Shown one piece after another: positions 1 to 5,154 of a stretch of DNA of 6,120 nucleotides (positions are counted from its first letter, which is position 1; every line of letters begins with the position of its first letter). Both the position numbers and the translations under genes were made by a program. The stretch spans positions 1 to 6,120 of the forward strand of contig CAMFNC010000098.1 of the NCBI GenBank assembly GCA_945965245.1, read 5' to 3'. The notes under the pieces were generated by a model. The model saw only the letters and a program-made list of their open reading frames with translations. It did no database searches and had not been told where the DNA came from. This DNA is from an uncultured Porphyromonas sp. GTDB lineage: Bacteria > Bacteroidota > Bacteroidia > Bacteroidales > Porphyromonadaceae.

Positions 1-60
1 GTGTAGTGTATTGAAAAATATTGTTGTCTGATATATATTTTTTGGGGGGGAGGCAAAAGA

Positions 61-93
61 AAGGGCTGATTTCATTTTGCGAAGTCAGCCCTT
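61..93 (-). terminator. Rho-independent terminator-like hairpin at left edge
   Basis: A perfect 9-bp inverted repeat pairs AAGGGCTGA (61-69) with TCAGCCCTT (85-93) around a 15-nt loop. In minus-strand RNA the stem is followed by a U-rich stretch (TTTCTTTTG). On the plus strand it is followed by AATGGTTATT, which is a poor tail, so it most likely stops leftward transcription. It lies about 75 nt beyond the first terminator after fba, so it may be a back-up terminator for fba or the end of a short transcript starting between the two hairpins. The 60 bases to its left hold a T6G7 tract (38-50) and no recognisable gene. Confidence 0.6.
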
Positions 94-138
94 AATGGTT
101 ATTTGTGTTGGATAAAAAACAATCAACCATGGGTAAAA

Positions 139-159
139 GTACACATTTTGTAGGTGTAC
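139..159. repeat. Short inverted repeat between the two terminators
   Basis: GTACAC (139-144) is repeated in inverted form as GTGTAC (154-159) across a 9-nt spacer. A further GTACAC lies at 213-218. The arms are only 6 bp and do not extend. It could be a weak hairpin in the fba 3' region or chance; no function is claimed. Confidence 0.3.
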
Positions 160-166
160 AATAATA

Positions 167-199
167 AACCCCGAAAGTATTCGTCTAACTTCCGGGGTT
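167..199 (-). terminator. Rho-independent terminator of fba
   Basis: Two 12-nt arms (167-178 and 188-199) form a GC-rich stem with a 9-nt loop, 45 nt past the fba stop codon. The only imperfect pair (174 with 192) is G-U in minus-strand RNA but A-C in plus-strand RNA, which supports leftward transcription. An interrupted U-rich tail, TTTATTATTG, follows on the minus strand. Confidence 0.8.
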
Positions 200-243
200 C
201 ACTTCAAATTGGGTACACTCTTTTTGTATACGATAAGGTTGGA

Positions 244-1239
244 TTAGATTTTATTGTCTGAGCCCAGTACGTTTACAATCTTATGTTTGTAGAGTTCTTT
301 CAGTGATTCACGAGCCGGACCTAAGTATTTGCGAGGGTCGAATTCGGCGGGTTTATTGTGCATGATTTCTCGAATGGCGGCAGTCATGGCCAAGCGACCA
401 TCGGAGTCGATGTTAATCTTGCACACGGCGCTTTTGGAGGCACGGCGGAGTTGGTCTTCGGGGATACCTACAGCATCTTTGAGAGCACCACCATACTTAT
501 TGATGGTAGCCACTTTGTCTTGAGGTACTGAAGAAGAACCGTGCAATACGATCGGAAAGCCCGGAATGCGTTTTTCGATTTCTTCTAAGATATCGAAACG
601 CAGAGGAGGGGGGATTAAGATACCATTGACATCGCGAGTACATTGTTCGGGTGTGAATTTATTAGCACCGTGACTAGTTCCGATGGAGATGGCCAAAGAG
701 TCTACTCCGGTTTTCTTTACGAAGTCTTCCACTTCTTCGGGACGTGTATAAGTATGAACTTCTGCACTTACTTCGTCTTCCACGCCGGCTAGTACGCCCA
801 ATTCACCTTCCACAGTTACATCATATTGGTGAGCATATTCAACCACACGCTTGGTCAGAGCTACGTTTTCTTCGTAGGGGAGTGAACTACCGTCAATCAT
901 CACTGAAGAGAAGCCCATTTCCACGCAACTCTTGCAGAGTTCGAAAGTATCTCCATGATCCAAGTGTAATACTATTTGCGGATTTTTGCAGCCGAGTTCC
1001 TTGGCATATTCCACAGCACCCTGTGCCATATAACGCAGTAGCGTTTGATTGGCATACTTACGAGCGCCGCTGGAAACTTGCAGGATTACGGGAGAGTTTG
1101 TTTCCACAGTAGCTTGAATGATGGCCTGCATTTGCTCCATGTTATTGAAGTTAAACGCGGGGATAGCGTAACCGCCATCAACGGCTTTAGTAAACATTTC
1201 TCTTGAGTTTACCAAGCCTAAATCTTTGTAACTAACCAT
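244..1239 (-). CDS. fba: Class II fructose-1,6-bisphosphate aldolase
   Basis: This cytosolic zinc enzyme reversibly splits fructose-1,6-bisphosphate into dihydroxyacetone phosphate and glyceraldehyde-3-phosphate in glycolysis and gluconeogenesis. The 331-residue product is full length for the family. By comparison with E. coli FbaA, HLDHG at 92-96 holds the catalytic Asp94 and zinc ligand His95, VEGELG at 143-148 holds the conserved Glu145, GTSHG at 187-191 gives zinc ligand His190 and VLHGSS at 231-236 gives His233. KINIDSD at 274-280 is the C-terminal substrate-binding loop. The ATG at 1239 matches the usual family N-terminus (an AIPAFNFNN strand begins near residue 25) and lies about 35 nt downstream of a good promoter. 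No Shine-Dalgarno is present; the leader is A-rich, ending AATCAAG. The gene has its own promoter and terminator, so it is probably monocistronic. Identification is very secure; the subclass within class II is not resolved here. Confidence 0.97.
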   Translation of the reverse strand: MVSYKDLGLVNSREMFTKAVDGGYAIPAFNFNNMEQMQAIIQATVETNSPVILQVSSGARKYANQTLLRYMAQGAVEYAKELGCKNPQIVLHLDHGDTFELCKSCVEMGFSSVMIDGSSLPYEENVALTKRVVEYAHQYDVTVEGELGVLAGVEDEVSAEVHTYTRPEEVEDFVKKTGVDSLAISIGTSHGANKFTPEQCTRDVNGILIPPPLRFDILEEIEKRIPGFPIVLHGSSSVPQDKVATINKYGGALKDAVGIPEDQLRRASKSAVCKINIDSDGRLAMTAAIREIMHNKPAEFDPRKYLGPARESLKELYKHKIVNVLGSDNKI

Positions 1240-1281
1240 CTTGATTTCGATTTGGGGTTAATAGTTTGGATTAATGACGTA

Positions 1282-1313
1282 CAAATATAGCCATATAAAA
1301 GGAGCATTCCAAG
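1282..1313 (-). promoter_or_regulatory. Bacteroidetes-type promoter for fba
   Basis: On the minus strand TATATTTG (1282-1289) is a perfect match to the Bacteroides -7 consensus TAnnTTTG. Twenty bases upstream lies CTTG (1310-1313), three of four bases of the -33 TTTG. The predicted transcription start is near 1275, giving a leader of about 35 nt before the fba ATG. It lies just downstream of the trxB terminator, as expected for an independent unit. Confidence 0.75.
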
Positions 1314-1318
1314 GAAAT

Positions 1319-1352
1319 AAAAAACTGCACCCGGGAAAGCTCCGGATGCAGT
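1319..1352 (-). terminator. Rho-independent terminator of serS-trxB
   Basis: An 11-bp stem (1324-1334 with 1342-1352) encloses a 7-nt loop and leads on the minus strand into a run of six T (1319-1324, the last pairing in the stem) and then ATTT. The one imperfect pair (1330 with 1347) is U-G in minus-strand RNA but a C-A mismatch in plus-strand RNA, fixing the direction as leftward. It begins 24 nt after the trxB stop. Confidence 0.88.
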
Positions 1353-1375
1353 GGCATAAAATATTAGAAAAGACC

Positions 1376-2314
1376 CTACAAGCCTTTTTCACTCAGATAA
1401 CGTTCGGCCTCAATGGCTGCTTTGCACCCTGAGCCGGCAGCCGTTACTGCTTGACGGTAGATGGGATCTGCCACATCGCCGGCGGCAAATACACCGGGTA
1501 TGTTGGTCTTGGGTGTACCATTAATGGTCTTGATATAGCCTACTTCGTCCAATTCCAGATACGGAGCAAAAACATCACTATTAGGCTTGTGACCAATGGC
1601 CAGAAAGAATCCATCAATGGCAATATCCACTTTTTCTTCATCAGGCATACCCTTGTGCTTAATCAAATGAGCGCCCTCCACGCCGTTTTCGCCGAAAAGC
1701 CCCAACGTGTTATGTTCAAAAAGCACAGTGATATTCGGCGTATTCATCACACGCTCTTGCATCACCTTGCTGGCACGCAGATAGTTTTTGCGCACAATCA
1801 GATATACTTTCTGAGCCAGTGAAGCCAGATAAATAGCCTCTTCACAAGCAGTATCGCCACCGCCCACCACGGCCACGTTTTTCTTGCGATAGAAAAATCC
1901 GTCGCAGGTGGCACAAGCCGATACGCCCATGCCGGCATATTTCTTTTCATCGTCCAAACCCAGATATTTGGCCGATGCACCTGTGGCAATAATCAAAGTG
2001 TCCGTTTCGATTTCTTTTTCACCGTCTATCACAACTTTGTAGGGAGCTTGGGATAAATCAACAGAAGTGATGATGCCGTTGCGCAGGTCTGCACCGAAAC
2101 GCTCGGCTTGCTTGCGCAGATCTTCCATCATTTCCGTTCCGTTGATACCGGCAGGATAGCCGGGGAAGTTCTCTATGTCTGTGGTGGTGGTCAATTGACC
2201 GCCGGGCTGCAAACCGGCATACAGTACAGGACTTAGGTTGGCTCTGGAGGCATAAATAGCGGCGGTATAGCCGGCAGGTCCCGAACCGATAATCAGGCAT
2301 CGTGTATGTTCCAT
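1376..2314 (-). CDS. trxB: Thioredoxin reductase (NADPH, FAD flavoprotein)
   Basis: This enzyme reduces oxidised thioredoxin in the cytosol using NADPH through FAD and a redox-active disulfide. The 312-residue length is typical of the low-molecular-weight bacterial type. The FAD-binding GSGPAG lies at residues 10-15, the redox centre CATC at 134-137 within the inserted NADPH domain, the NADPH-binding GGGDTA at 151-156, and the closing FAD segment GVFAAGDV at 274-281 followed by the YRQAVTAAGSG helix. The E. coli NADP-phosphate motif HRRxxxR appears as VRKNYLR (174-180), keeping positive charge at three positions. The start at 2314 places the FAD motif at the usual distance. It lies 45 nt behind serS with no terminator between and no good promoter seen in the gap, so the two are probably co-transcribed. 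A strong terminator follows. Confidence 0.96.
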   Translation of the reverse strand: MEHTRCLIIGSGPAGYTAAIYASRANLSPVLYAGLQPGGQLTTTTDIENFPGYPAGINGTEMMEDLRKQAERFGADLRNGIITSVDLSQAPYKVVIDGEKEIETDTLIIATGASAKYLGLDDEKKYAGMGVSACATCDGFFYRKKNVAVVGGGDTACEEAIYLASLAQKVYLIVRKNYLRASKVMQERVMNTPNITVLFEHNTLGLFGENGVEGAHLIKHKGMPDEEKVDIAIDGFFLAIGHKPNSDVFAPYLELDEVGYIKTINGTPKTNIPGVFAAGDVADPIYRQAVTAAGSGCKAAIEAERYLSEKGL

Positions 2315-2359
2315 AATAGCTGATAAATATTTGTTTGTATTATCTAAACAGACAACTGC

Positions 2360-3643
2360 TTATTTGGTTGCAGGGTGTGGAATGATTTCAAAACGAGTAT
2401 AAGGAACCAAGGCCTTGGGAATGCGGATACCTTCGGAGGTCTGATTATTTTCCAAAAGAGCAGCCACGATGCGAGGCAGAGCCAACGCACTACCGTTGAG
2501 CGTATGGCACAACTGGATGCCCTCTGCACTGCGATAGCGGCATTTCAAGCGATTGGCCTGATAACTTTCGAAGTTCGATACCGAACTGACCTCCAGCCAA
2601 CGCTGTTGAGCGGCAGAAAAAACCTCAAAGTCATAGGTTAGGGCAGAGGTAAAACTGATATCGCCACCACACAAACGCAGGATGCGCCACGGCAGTTCCA
2701 ACTTTTCCACCAGGGTCTGCACGTATGCTACCATTTCATCCAATCGGGCATAAGAGTTTTCGGGTTTATCAATGCACACGATTTCCACTTTATCGAATTG
2801 GTGCAGACGGTTCAGACCACGCACATCCTTACCATATGAACCAGCTTCGCGACGGAAGCAGGCCGAGTATGCCGTATTGCGTATCGGCAGTTCCTTTTCA
2901 TCCAAAATCACATCCCGATAGATATTGGTCACGGGCACTTCGGCTGTGGGAATCAGATACAGATTGTCCAAGCCAACGTGATACATCTGTCCCTCTTTGT
3001 CGGGTAGCTGTCCTGTGCCATAGCCGGAATCTTCATTCACCACATAGGGCGGTTGGATTTCAGTAAATCCGTTTTGTGATGCCTCATCCAAGAAGAAGTC
3101 AATCAAAGCACGTTGCAAACGGGCACCATAGCCTTTATATACGGGAAAACCTGCCCCCGTAATTTTAACCCCAAGTTCAAAATCTATAAGGTCATATTCC
3201 TTGGCCAAATCCCAGTGTGGTTTGGCTTCTGTGCTCAATTCCGGCGTAGCACCACCTGTTTTTACACATACATTTTCTTCTGCGCCTTTGCCTTCCGGTA
3301 CCAATGTGCAGGGCATATTGGGCACAGACAGTAGGATGTCACGGATACCGTTTTCGGCAGTGGCCATCTCATCCTCTAAACGTTTGCTTTCGGCTTTGAG
3401 ATTAGCCACTTTTTCGCGGATTTGTTTGGCTTCGTCTTGGCGTCCCTCCTTCATCAGTTGTCCGATGGAGTTGGCTATCTGTTTTTGTTCACGCAGCGAG
3501 TCATCGCGTCTTTGCTGGGCAGCACGTCTTTGTTCGTCCAGAGCAATCACCTTGTCCAGCGGTTCTCGAGCATCGAAATGTTTTACGGCCAATCGTTTGA
3601 TGACCTCTTCTTTATCGTTTAGGATTTGTTTGATAGTAAGCAT
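2360..3643 (-). CDS. serS: Seryl-tRNA synthetase (class II aaRS)
   Basis: SerRS charges tRNA-Ser (and tRNA-Sec where present) with serine in the cytosol. The 427-residue product is complete. Residues about 27-100 are rich in charged residues and Gln and fit the long antiparallel coiled-coil arm that grips the variable arm of tRNA-Ser. The catalytic domain follows: PTAEVP (232-237, the TxE serine-binding loop), motif 2 in FRREAGSYGKDVRGL (263-277) and motif 3 in TLNGSALALPRIVAALLEN (381-399), with the conserved Arg391. The C-terminus RIPKALVPY is usual for bacterial SerRS. The ATG at 3643 gives the typical MLxIK start. A terminator lies between it and rpmA, and only a weak -7-like TACCTTTA (minus strand, 3671-3678) without a properly spaced -33 was seen, so serS may rely partly on read-through from rplU-rpmA. 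trxB follows in the same unit. Confidence 0.97.
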   Translation of the reverse strand: MLTIKQILNDKEEVIKRLAVKHFDAREPLDKVIALDEQRRAAQQRRDDSLREQKQIANSIGQLMKEGRQDEAKQIREKVANLKAESKRLEDEMATAENGIRDILLSVPNMPCTLVPEGKGAEENVCVKTGGATPELSTEAKPHWDLAKEYDLIDFELGVKITGAGFPVYKGYGARLQRALIDFFLDEASQNGFTEIQPPYVVNEDSGYGTGQLPDKEGQMYHVGLDNLYLIPTAEVPVTNIYRDVILDEKELPIRNTAYSACFRREAGSYGKDVRGLNRLHQFDKVEIVCIDKPENSYARLDEMVAYVQTLVEKLELPWRILRLCGGDISFTSALTYDFEVFSAAQQRWLEVSSVSNFESYQANRLKCRYRSAEGIQLCHTLNGSALALPRIVAALLENNQTSEGIRIPKALVPYTRFEIIPHPATK

Positions 3644-3677
3644 ATATCGGTAGTATTATATTAGCGGTAATAAAGGT

Positions 3678-3735
3678 AAAAAAAGAGAACACACCCACCG
3701 CACAATGGTCTTGCCGACCAATAGGCGGGGGTGTG
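3678..3735 (-). terminator. Rho-independent terminator of rplU-rpmA
   Basis: The arms 3690-3701 and 3725-3735 form an 11-bp GC-rich stem with one bulged base at 3697. Inside it a second 5-bp helix, TGGTC (3706-3710) with GACCA (3716-3720), closes a 5-nt loop. On the minus strand the stem runs into TTCTCTTTTTTT (3678-3689). Between rpmA and this hairpin there is also a small 5-bp hairpin, GGGAA (3753-3757) with TTCCC (3763-3767). Termination before serS may be incomplete, since serS lacks an obvious promoter. Confidence 0.85.
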
Positions 3736-3794
3736 CCCACGTTGATTCAGTTGGGAAATGAGTTCCCTTGTTTTGTGGTGGTTATTTCTCCGCC

Positions 3795-4052
3795 TTATGC
3801 ATTGGCTTCTACCGACACATACGAACGGTCATTGCGCTTGCGTGTAAATACCACAGTTCCTTCCACCAGAGCATAAAGGGTGTGGTCTTTGCCCATACCC
3901 ACGTTTTCTCCGGGGTGGTGTTGCGTACCACGCTGGCGAACCAGAATGTTTCCGGCTTTGCAATGTTGACCACCAAATAACTTCACGCCCAGACGTTTGC
4001 TGGCGGATTCACGACCGTTCTTAGAACTACCTACACCTTTCTTGTGTGCCAT
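3795..4052 (-). CDS. rpmA: 50S ribosomal protein bL27
   Basis: bL27 is a small basic protein of the large ribosomal subunit whose N-terminal tail reaches the peptidyl-transferase centre. The 85-residue product carries the characteristic start MAHKKGVGSSKNGRES, the central GVKLFGGQ (22-29) and GNILVRQRGT (34-43), then HPGENVGMGKDHTLYAL (46-62). It begins directly with the mature MAHKK sequence and has none of the cleavable extension known from Firmicutes and some other bacteria. It lies 29 nt after rplU and is followed by a strong terminator, so rplU-rpmA forms a two-gene unit, the usual bacterial arrangement. The leader is A-rich (ACGAAAACGAAAA before ATG) with no Shine-Dalgarno. Confidence 0.98.
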   Translation of the reverse strand: MAHKKGVGSSKNGRESASKRLGVKLFGGQHCKAGNILVRQRGTQHHPGENVGMGKDHTLYALVEGTVVFTRKRNDRSYVSVEANA

Positions 4053-4081
4053 TTTTCGTTTTCGTCTTTTAGTGGTTAATA

Positions 4082-4399
4082 TTATGCTACAATCTCTTTT
4101 ACGGTTACTTCGGTAAACTGTTGGCGATGACCATTCAGTTTGCGATAACCTTTTCTACGTTTTTTGTGGAATACGAGTACTTTGTCGCCTTTTACCAGCG
4201 GGCTGATAACTTCGCATACAACTTTGGCACCGGCCACGGTGGGAGCACCCACAGTCACGGCACCTTCTTTGTCGATGAGTAAAATACGATCAAATTCCAC
4301 CGTTGCACCACTTTCTACATCTTTGATGTGGTGAACGAACAAGCGACGGCCTTGTTCGATTTTGAACTGCTGTCCTTGAATTTCTGCAATAACGTACAT
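4082..4399 (-). CDS. rplU: 50S ribosomal protein bL21
   Basis: bL21 is a large-subunit protein that binds 23S rRNA. The 105-residue product opens with MYVIAEIQGQQFKIEQG, the usual bL21 N-terminal strand (normally a YAIIxxGGKQ-type sequence), and has the family signature near the C-terminus in KKRRKGYRKLNGHRQQFTEV (79-98), where the GHRQ block is diagnostic. The length is standard. It is the first gene of the rplU-rpmA unit, with a clear promoter about 80-110 nt upstream and a structured leader. The ATG at 4399 directly follows two adjoining AT-rich palindromes and has no Shine-Dalgarno. Only bL21 produces this signature, so the identification is firm. Confidence 0.97.
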   Translation of the reverse strand: MYVIAEIQGQQFKIEQGRRLFVHHIKDVESGATVEFDRILLIDKEGAVTVGAPTVAGAKVVCEVISPLVKGDKVLVFHKKRRKGYRKLNGHRQQFTEVTVKEIVA

Positions 4400-4422
4400 G
4401 TTATATAACTAATTTAAATTAG
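4400..4422. repeat. Two adjoining perfect palindromes at the rplU start
   Basis: GTTATATAAC (4400-4409) is a perfect 10-bp palindrome touching the rplU start codon, and CTAATTTAAATTAG (4409-4422) is a perfect 14-bp palindrome sharing one base with it. Both lie in the predicted leader. They could form weak RNA hairpins at the ribosome entry site or be a DNA operator, or simply reflect the low-complexity A/T leader that Bacteroidetes prefer. No function is shown. Confidence 0.5.
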
Positions 4423-4431
4423 CCCCGTGAG

Positions 4432-4475
4432 GTGGAGATTTCTATCCCACTTTACAGACCCCACATAGGAAATCG
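4432..4475 (-). promoter_or_regulatory. Structured 5' leader of rplU-rpmA
   Basis: In minus-strand RNA, 4432-4450 folds as a 7-bp hairpin: GTGG pairs with CCAC and GAT with ATC, with one bulged U and an AGAA tetraloop. An outer 5-bp helix can form between GTGGG (about 4459-4463) and CTCAC (about 4427-4431), with one G-U pair. Many r-protein operons are controlled by such leaders, where the free protein binds its own mRNA; that this one binds L21 or L27 is inference. The right-hand boundary is the predicted transcription start and is approximate. Confidence 0.4.
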
Positions 4476-4479
4476 TGTG

Positions 4480-4512
4480 CAAAGATAGTCATTTTTTATA
4501 GTGCAGCACAAT
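4480..4512 (-). promoter_or_regulatory. Bacteroidetes-type promoter for rplU-rpmA
   Basis: Minus strand: TATCTTTG (4480-4487), followed by C, is a perfect match to TAnnTTTGy of the Bacteroides sigma-ABfr -7 element. ATTG (4509-4512) supplies the -33 TTG with 21 bp spacing. Transcription should start near 4473-4476, giving a leader of about 75 nt. The -33 element lies only about 10 nt past the end of the upstream lipoprotein remnant, with no terminator in between. Confidence 0.8.
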
Positions 4513-4542
4513 ACCGTGAAAATTACAGCGACAAAGCTGCCT

Positions 4543-4893
4543 CTATGGTCTCGGCTGTATTGATGAACTGTCCGCCTTCGAATACAAGAAATCGATTTTT
4601 TTATATTTTCCAGAGGTTAAATCTTCAGCAAATTTTTCCACATATATAGGTGCATATCTGCTCTTATAATATTTCCAATTAATTCCATAGCGTTGTTTGC
4701 CTTGGGTCACCTTCAGTGCATTGTTGGTCAAGCAATCCAGTACAATAATAGGGGTTACCCCTTGCTCCACACATTTTGTTTCAAAAGCATCCGGTGTAAT
4801 GCAAACATCCGCAGAACATCCATCCCGAAATATATATACAATACTTTTTTTGTGCTCTTTCAGTTGCTCTCTCAGAGCACTTCCTGTAGTCAT
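4543..4893 (-). CDS. Middle fragment: thioredoxin-like core, no signal peptide
   Basis: Read alone, this frame encodes 116 residues, starting MTTGSALREQLKEHKKSIVYIF. A short helix and hydrophobic strand (17-22) lead to GCSADVC (25-31), where the spacing is CxxxxC rather than the redox-active CxxC. A second strand, VTPIIVLDC (46-54), follows, and APIYV (81-85) could be the cis-proline strand. The last 17 or so residues (IDFLYSKADSSSIQPRP) look unlike a folded end and are probably out-of-frame read-through past the A7 tract. The ATG overlaps the stop of the lipoprotein-signal frame as ATGA, so re-initiation could make a cytosolic form; but only two codons precede the ATG before a stop, so no longer start exists in this frame. 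Most likely this is part of the broken gene and not a separate one. Confidence 0.5.
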   Translation of the reverse strand: MTTGSALREQLKEHKKSIVYIFRDGCSADVCITPDAFETKCVEQGVTPIIVLDCLTNNALKVTQGKQRYGINWKYYKSRYAPIYVEKFAEDLTSGKYKKIDFLYSKADSSSIQPRP

Positions 4894-5078
4894 GTAAGTT
4901 TATCGGGATGAGTGCTTGGTTCGAAAAAAATCGCTTTTTTGTTGGCTTTAGATAGGGAACCCATGCCGTGAGTAAGCCCTACTATTTGCACCAAACAAGA
5001 CGGAAAAATTGAAATAATGGCAAGTATTGCTACGCATTGCAATACCATTTTACGCACGATAGAAAAAATTGTTTTCAT
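4890..5078 (-). CDS. N-terminal fragment: lipoprotein signal peptide and linker
   Basis: This 62-residue frame begins MKTIFSIVRKMVLQ, a basic n-region, then the hydrophobic stretch CVAILAIISIF (15-25) and a lipobox-like FPSC with Cys28 as the predicted lipidation site. The residues after Cys28 (LVQIVG) lack the acidic run seen in surface-exported Bacteroidetes lipoproteins, so an intact protein would probably face the periplasm. After about 34 further residues the frame ends at TGA (4890-4892), just where the thioredoxin-like frame begins. A bare 34-residue mature lipoprotein is unlikely to be a complete product. It begins 76 nt downstream of the permease gene and no promoter consensus was seen in the gap. 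Confidence 0.45.
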   Translation of the reverse strand: MKTIFSIVRKMVLQCVAILAIISIFPSCLVQIVGLTHGMGSLSKANKKAIFFEPSTHPDKLT

Positions 5079-5101
5079 AACTTCTTGATTGTTTTAAAGT
5101 T

Positions 5102-5117
5102 TTAATGTGAACATTAA
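5102..5117. repeat. AT-rich inverted repeat between permease and lipoprotein genes
   Basis: TTAATGT (5102-5108) and ACATTAA (5111-5117) form a perfect 7-bp inverted repeat around a 2-base spacer, 24 nt upstream of the lipoprotein start and 38 nt past the permease stop. The 2-nt spacer is too short for an ordinary RNA loop and no T-run follows on the minus strand, so a terminator is unlikely. Its dyad form would suit a dimeric DNA-binding protein, but no regulator can be named. Confidence 0.35.
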
Positions 5118-5154
5118 TTTTTGCTATTGTCGTTGTTGTCTATGCCATAATTTG

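Larger units (their letters stand above)
4523..5078 (-). pseudogene. Frameshifted thioredoxin-like lipoprotein gene, three frames
   Basis: Three minus-strand reading frames in succession appear to encode one protein of about 185 residues. Segment 1 (5078 to about 4893) gives a lipoprotein signal and a linker. Segment 2 (about 4893 to 4603) gives KSIVYIF, a Cys-rich helix region, VTPIIVLDC and APIYV. Segment 3, in the -1 frame after the A7 tract (T7 on the plus strand, 4596-4602), continues NRFLVFEGG then NTAETIEAAL and stops at TAA, 4523-4525. Strands and helices in this order fit a thioredoxin fold, and segment 3 supplies the strand and C-terminal helix that segment 2 alone lacks. Both junctions need the same correction (one base gained or two lost). 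Real decay, sequencing error and slippage at A7 remain open. I do not recognise the exact family; the function of an intact copy would probably be in the periplasm, anchored by lipid. Confidence 0.65.

Noticed and set aside
744..1112. Plus-strand frame opposite fba
   Set aside because: Shadow of the aldolase gene; no promoter or start context and no domain.
3201..3653. 150-codon open frame on the plus strand
   Set aside because: It lies entirely antisense to serS, which has all class II synthetase motifs; the translation shows no domain and is Ser/Arg-rich as expected for a shadow frame.
3795..4052. Possible cleaved N-terminal extension of L27 as in Firmicutes
   Set aside because: The protein starts directly with MAHKKG, the mature form; no extension is encoded.
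4924..4940. A7 and T6 tracts in the signal-peptide frame as a phase-variation switch joining it to the core frame
   Set aside because: A one-base change there would enter the -1 frame, but that frame is closed by TAA at 4900-4902 before the core begins, so these tracts cannot restore the fusion.
5102..5117. The inverted repeat as terminator of the permease gene
   Set aside because: The spacer is only 2 nt, the stem is AT-rich, and the minus strand has no T-run after it; the T5 lies on the other strand, where no gene reads.
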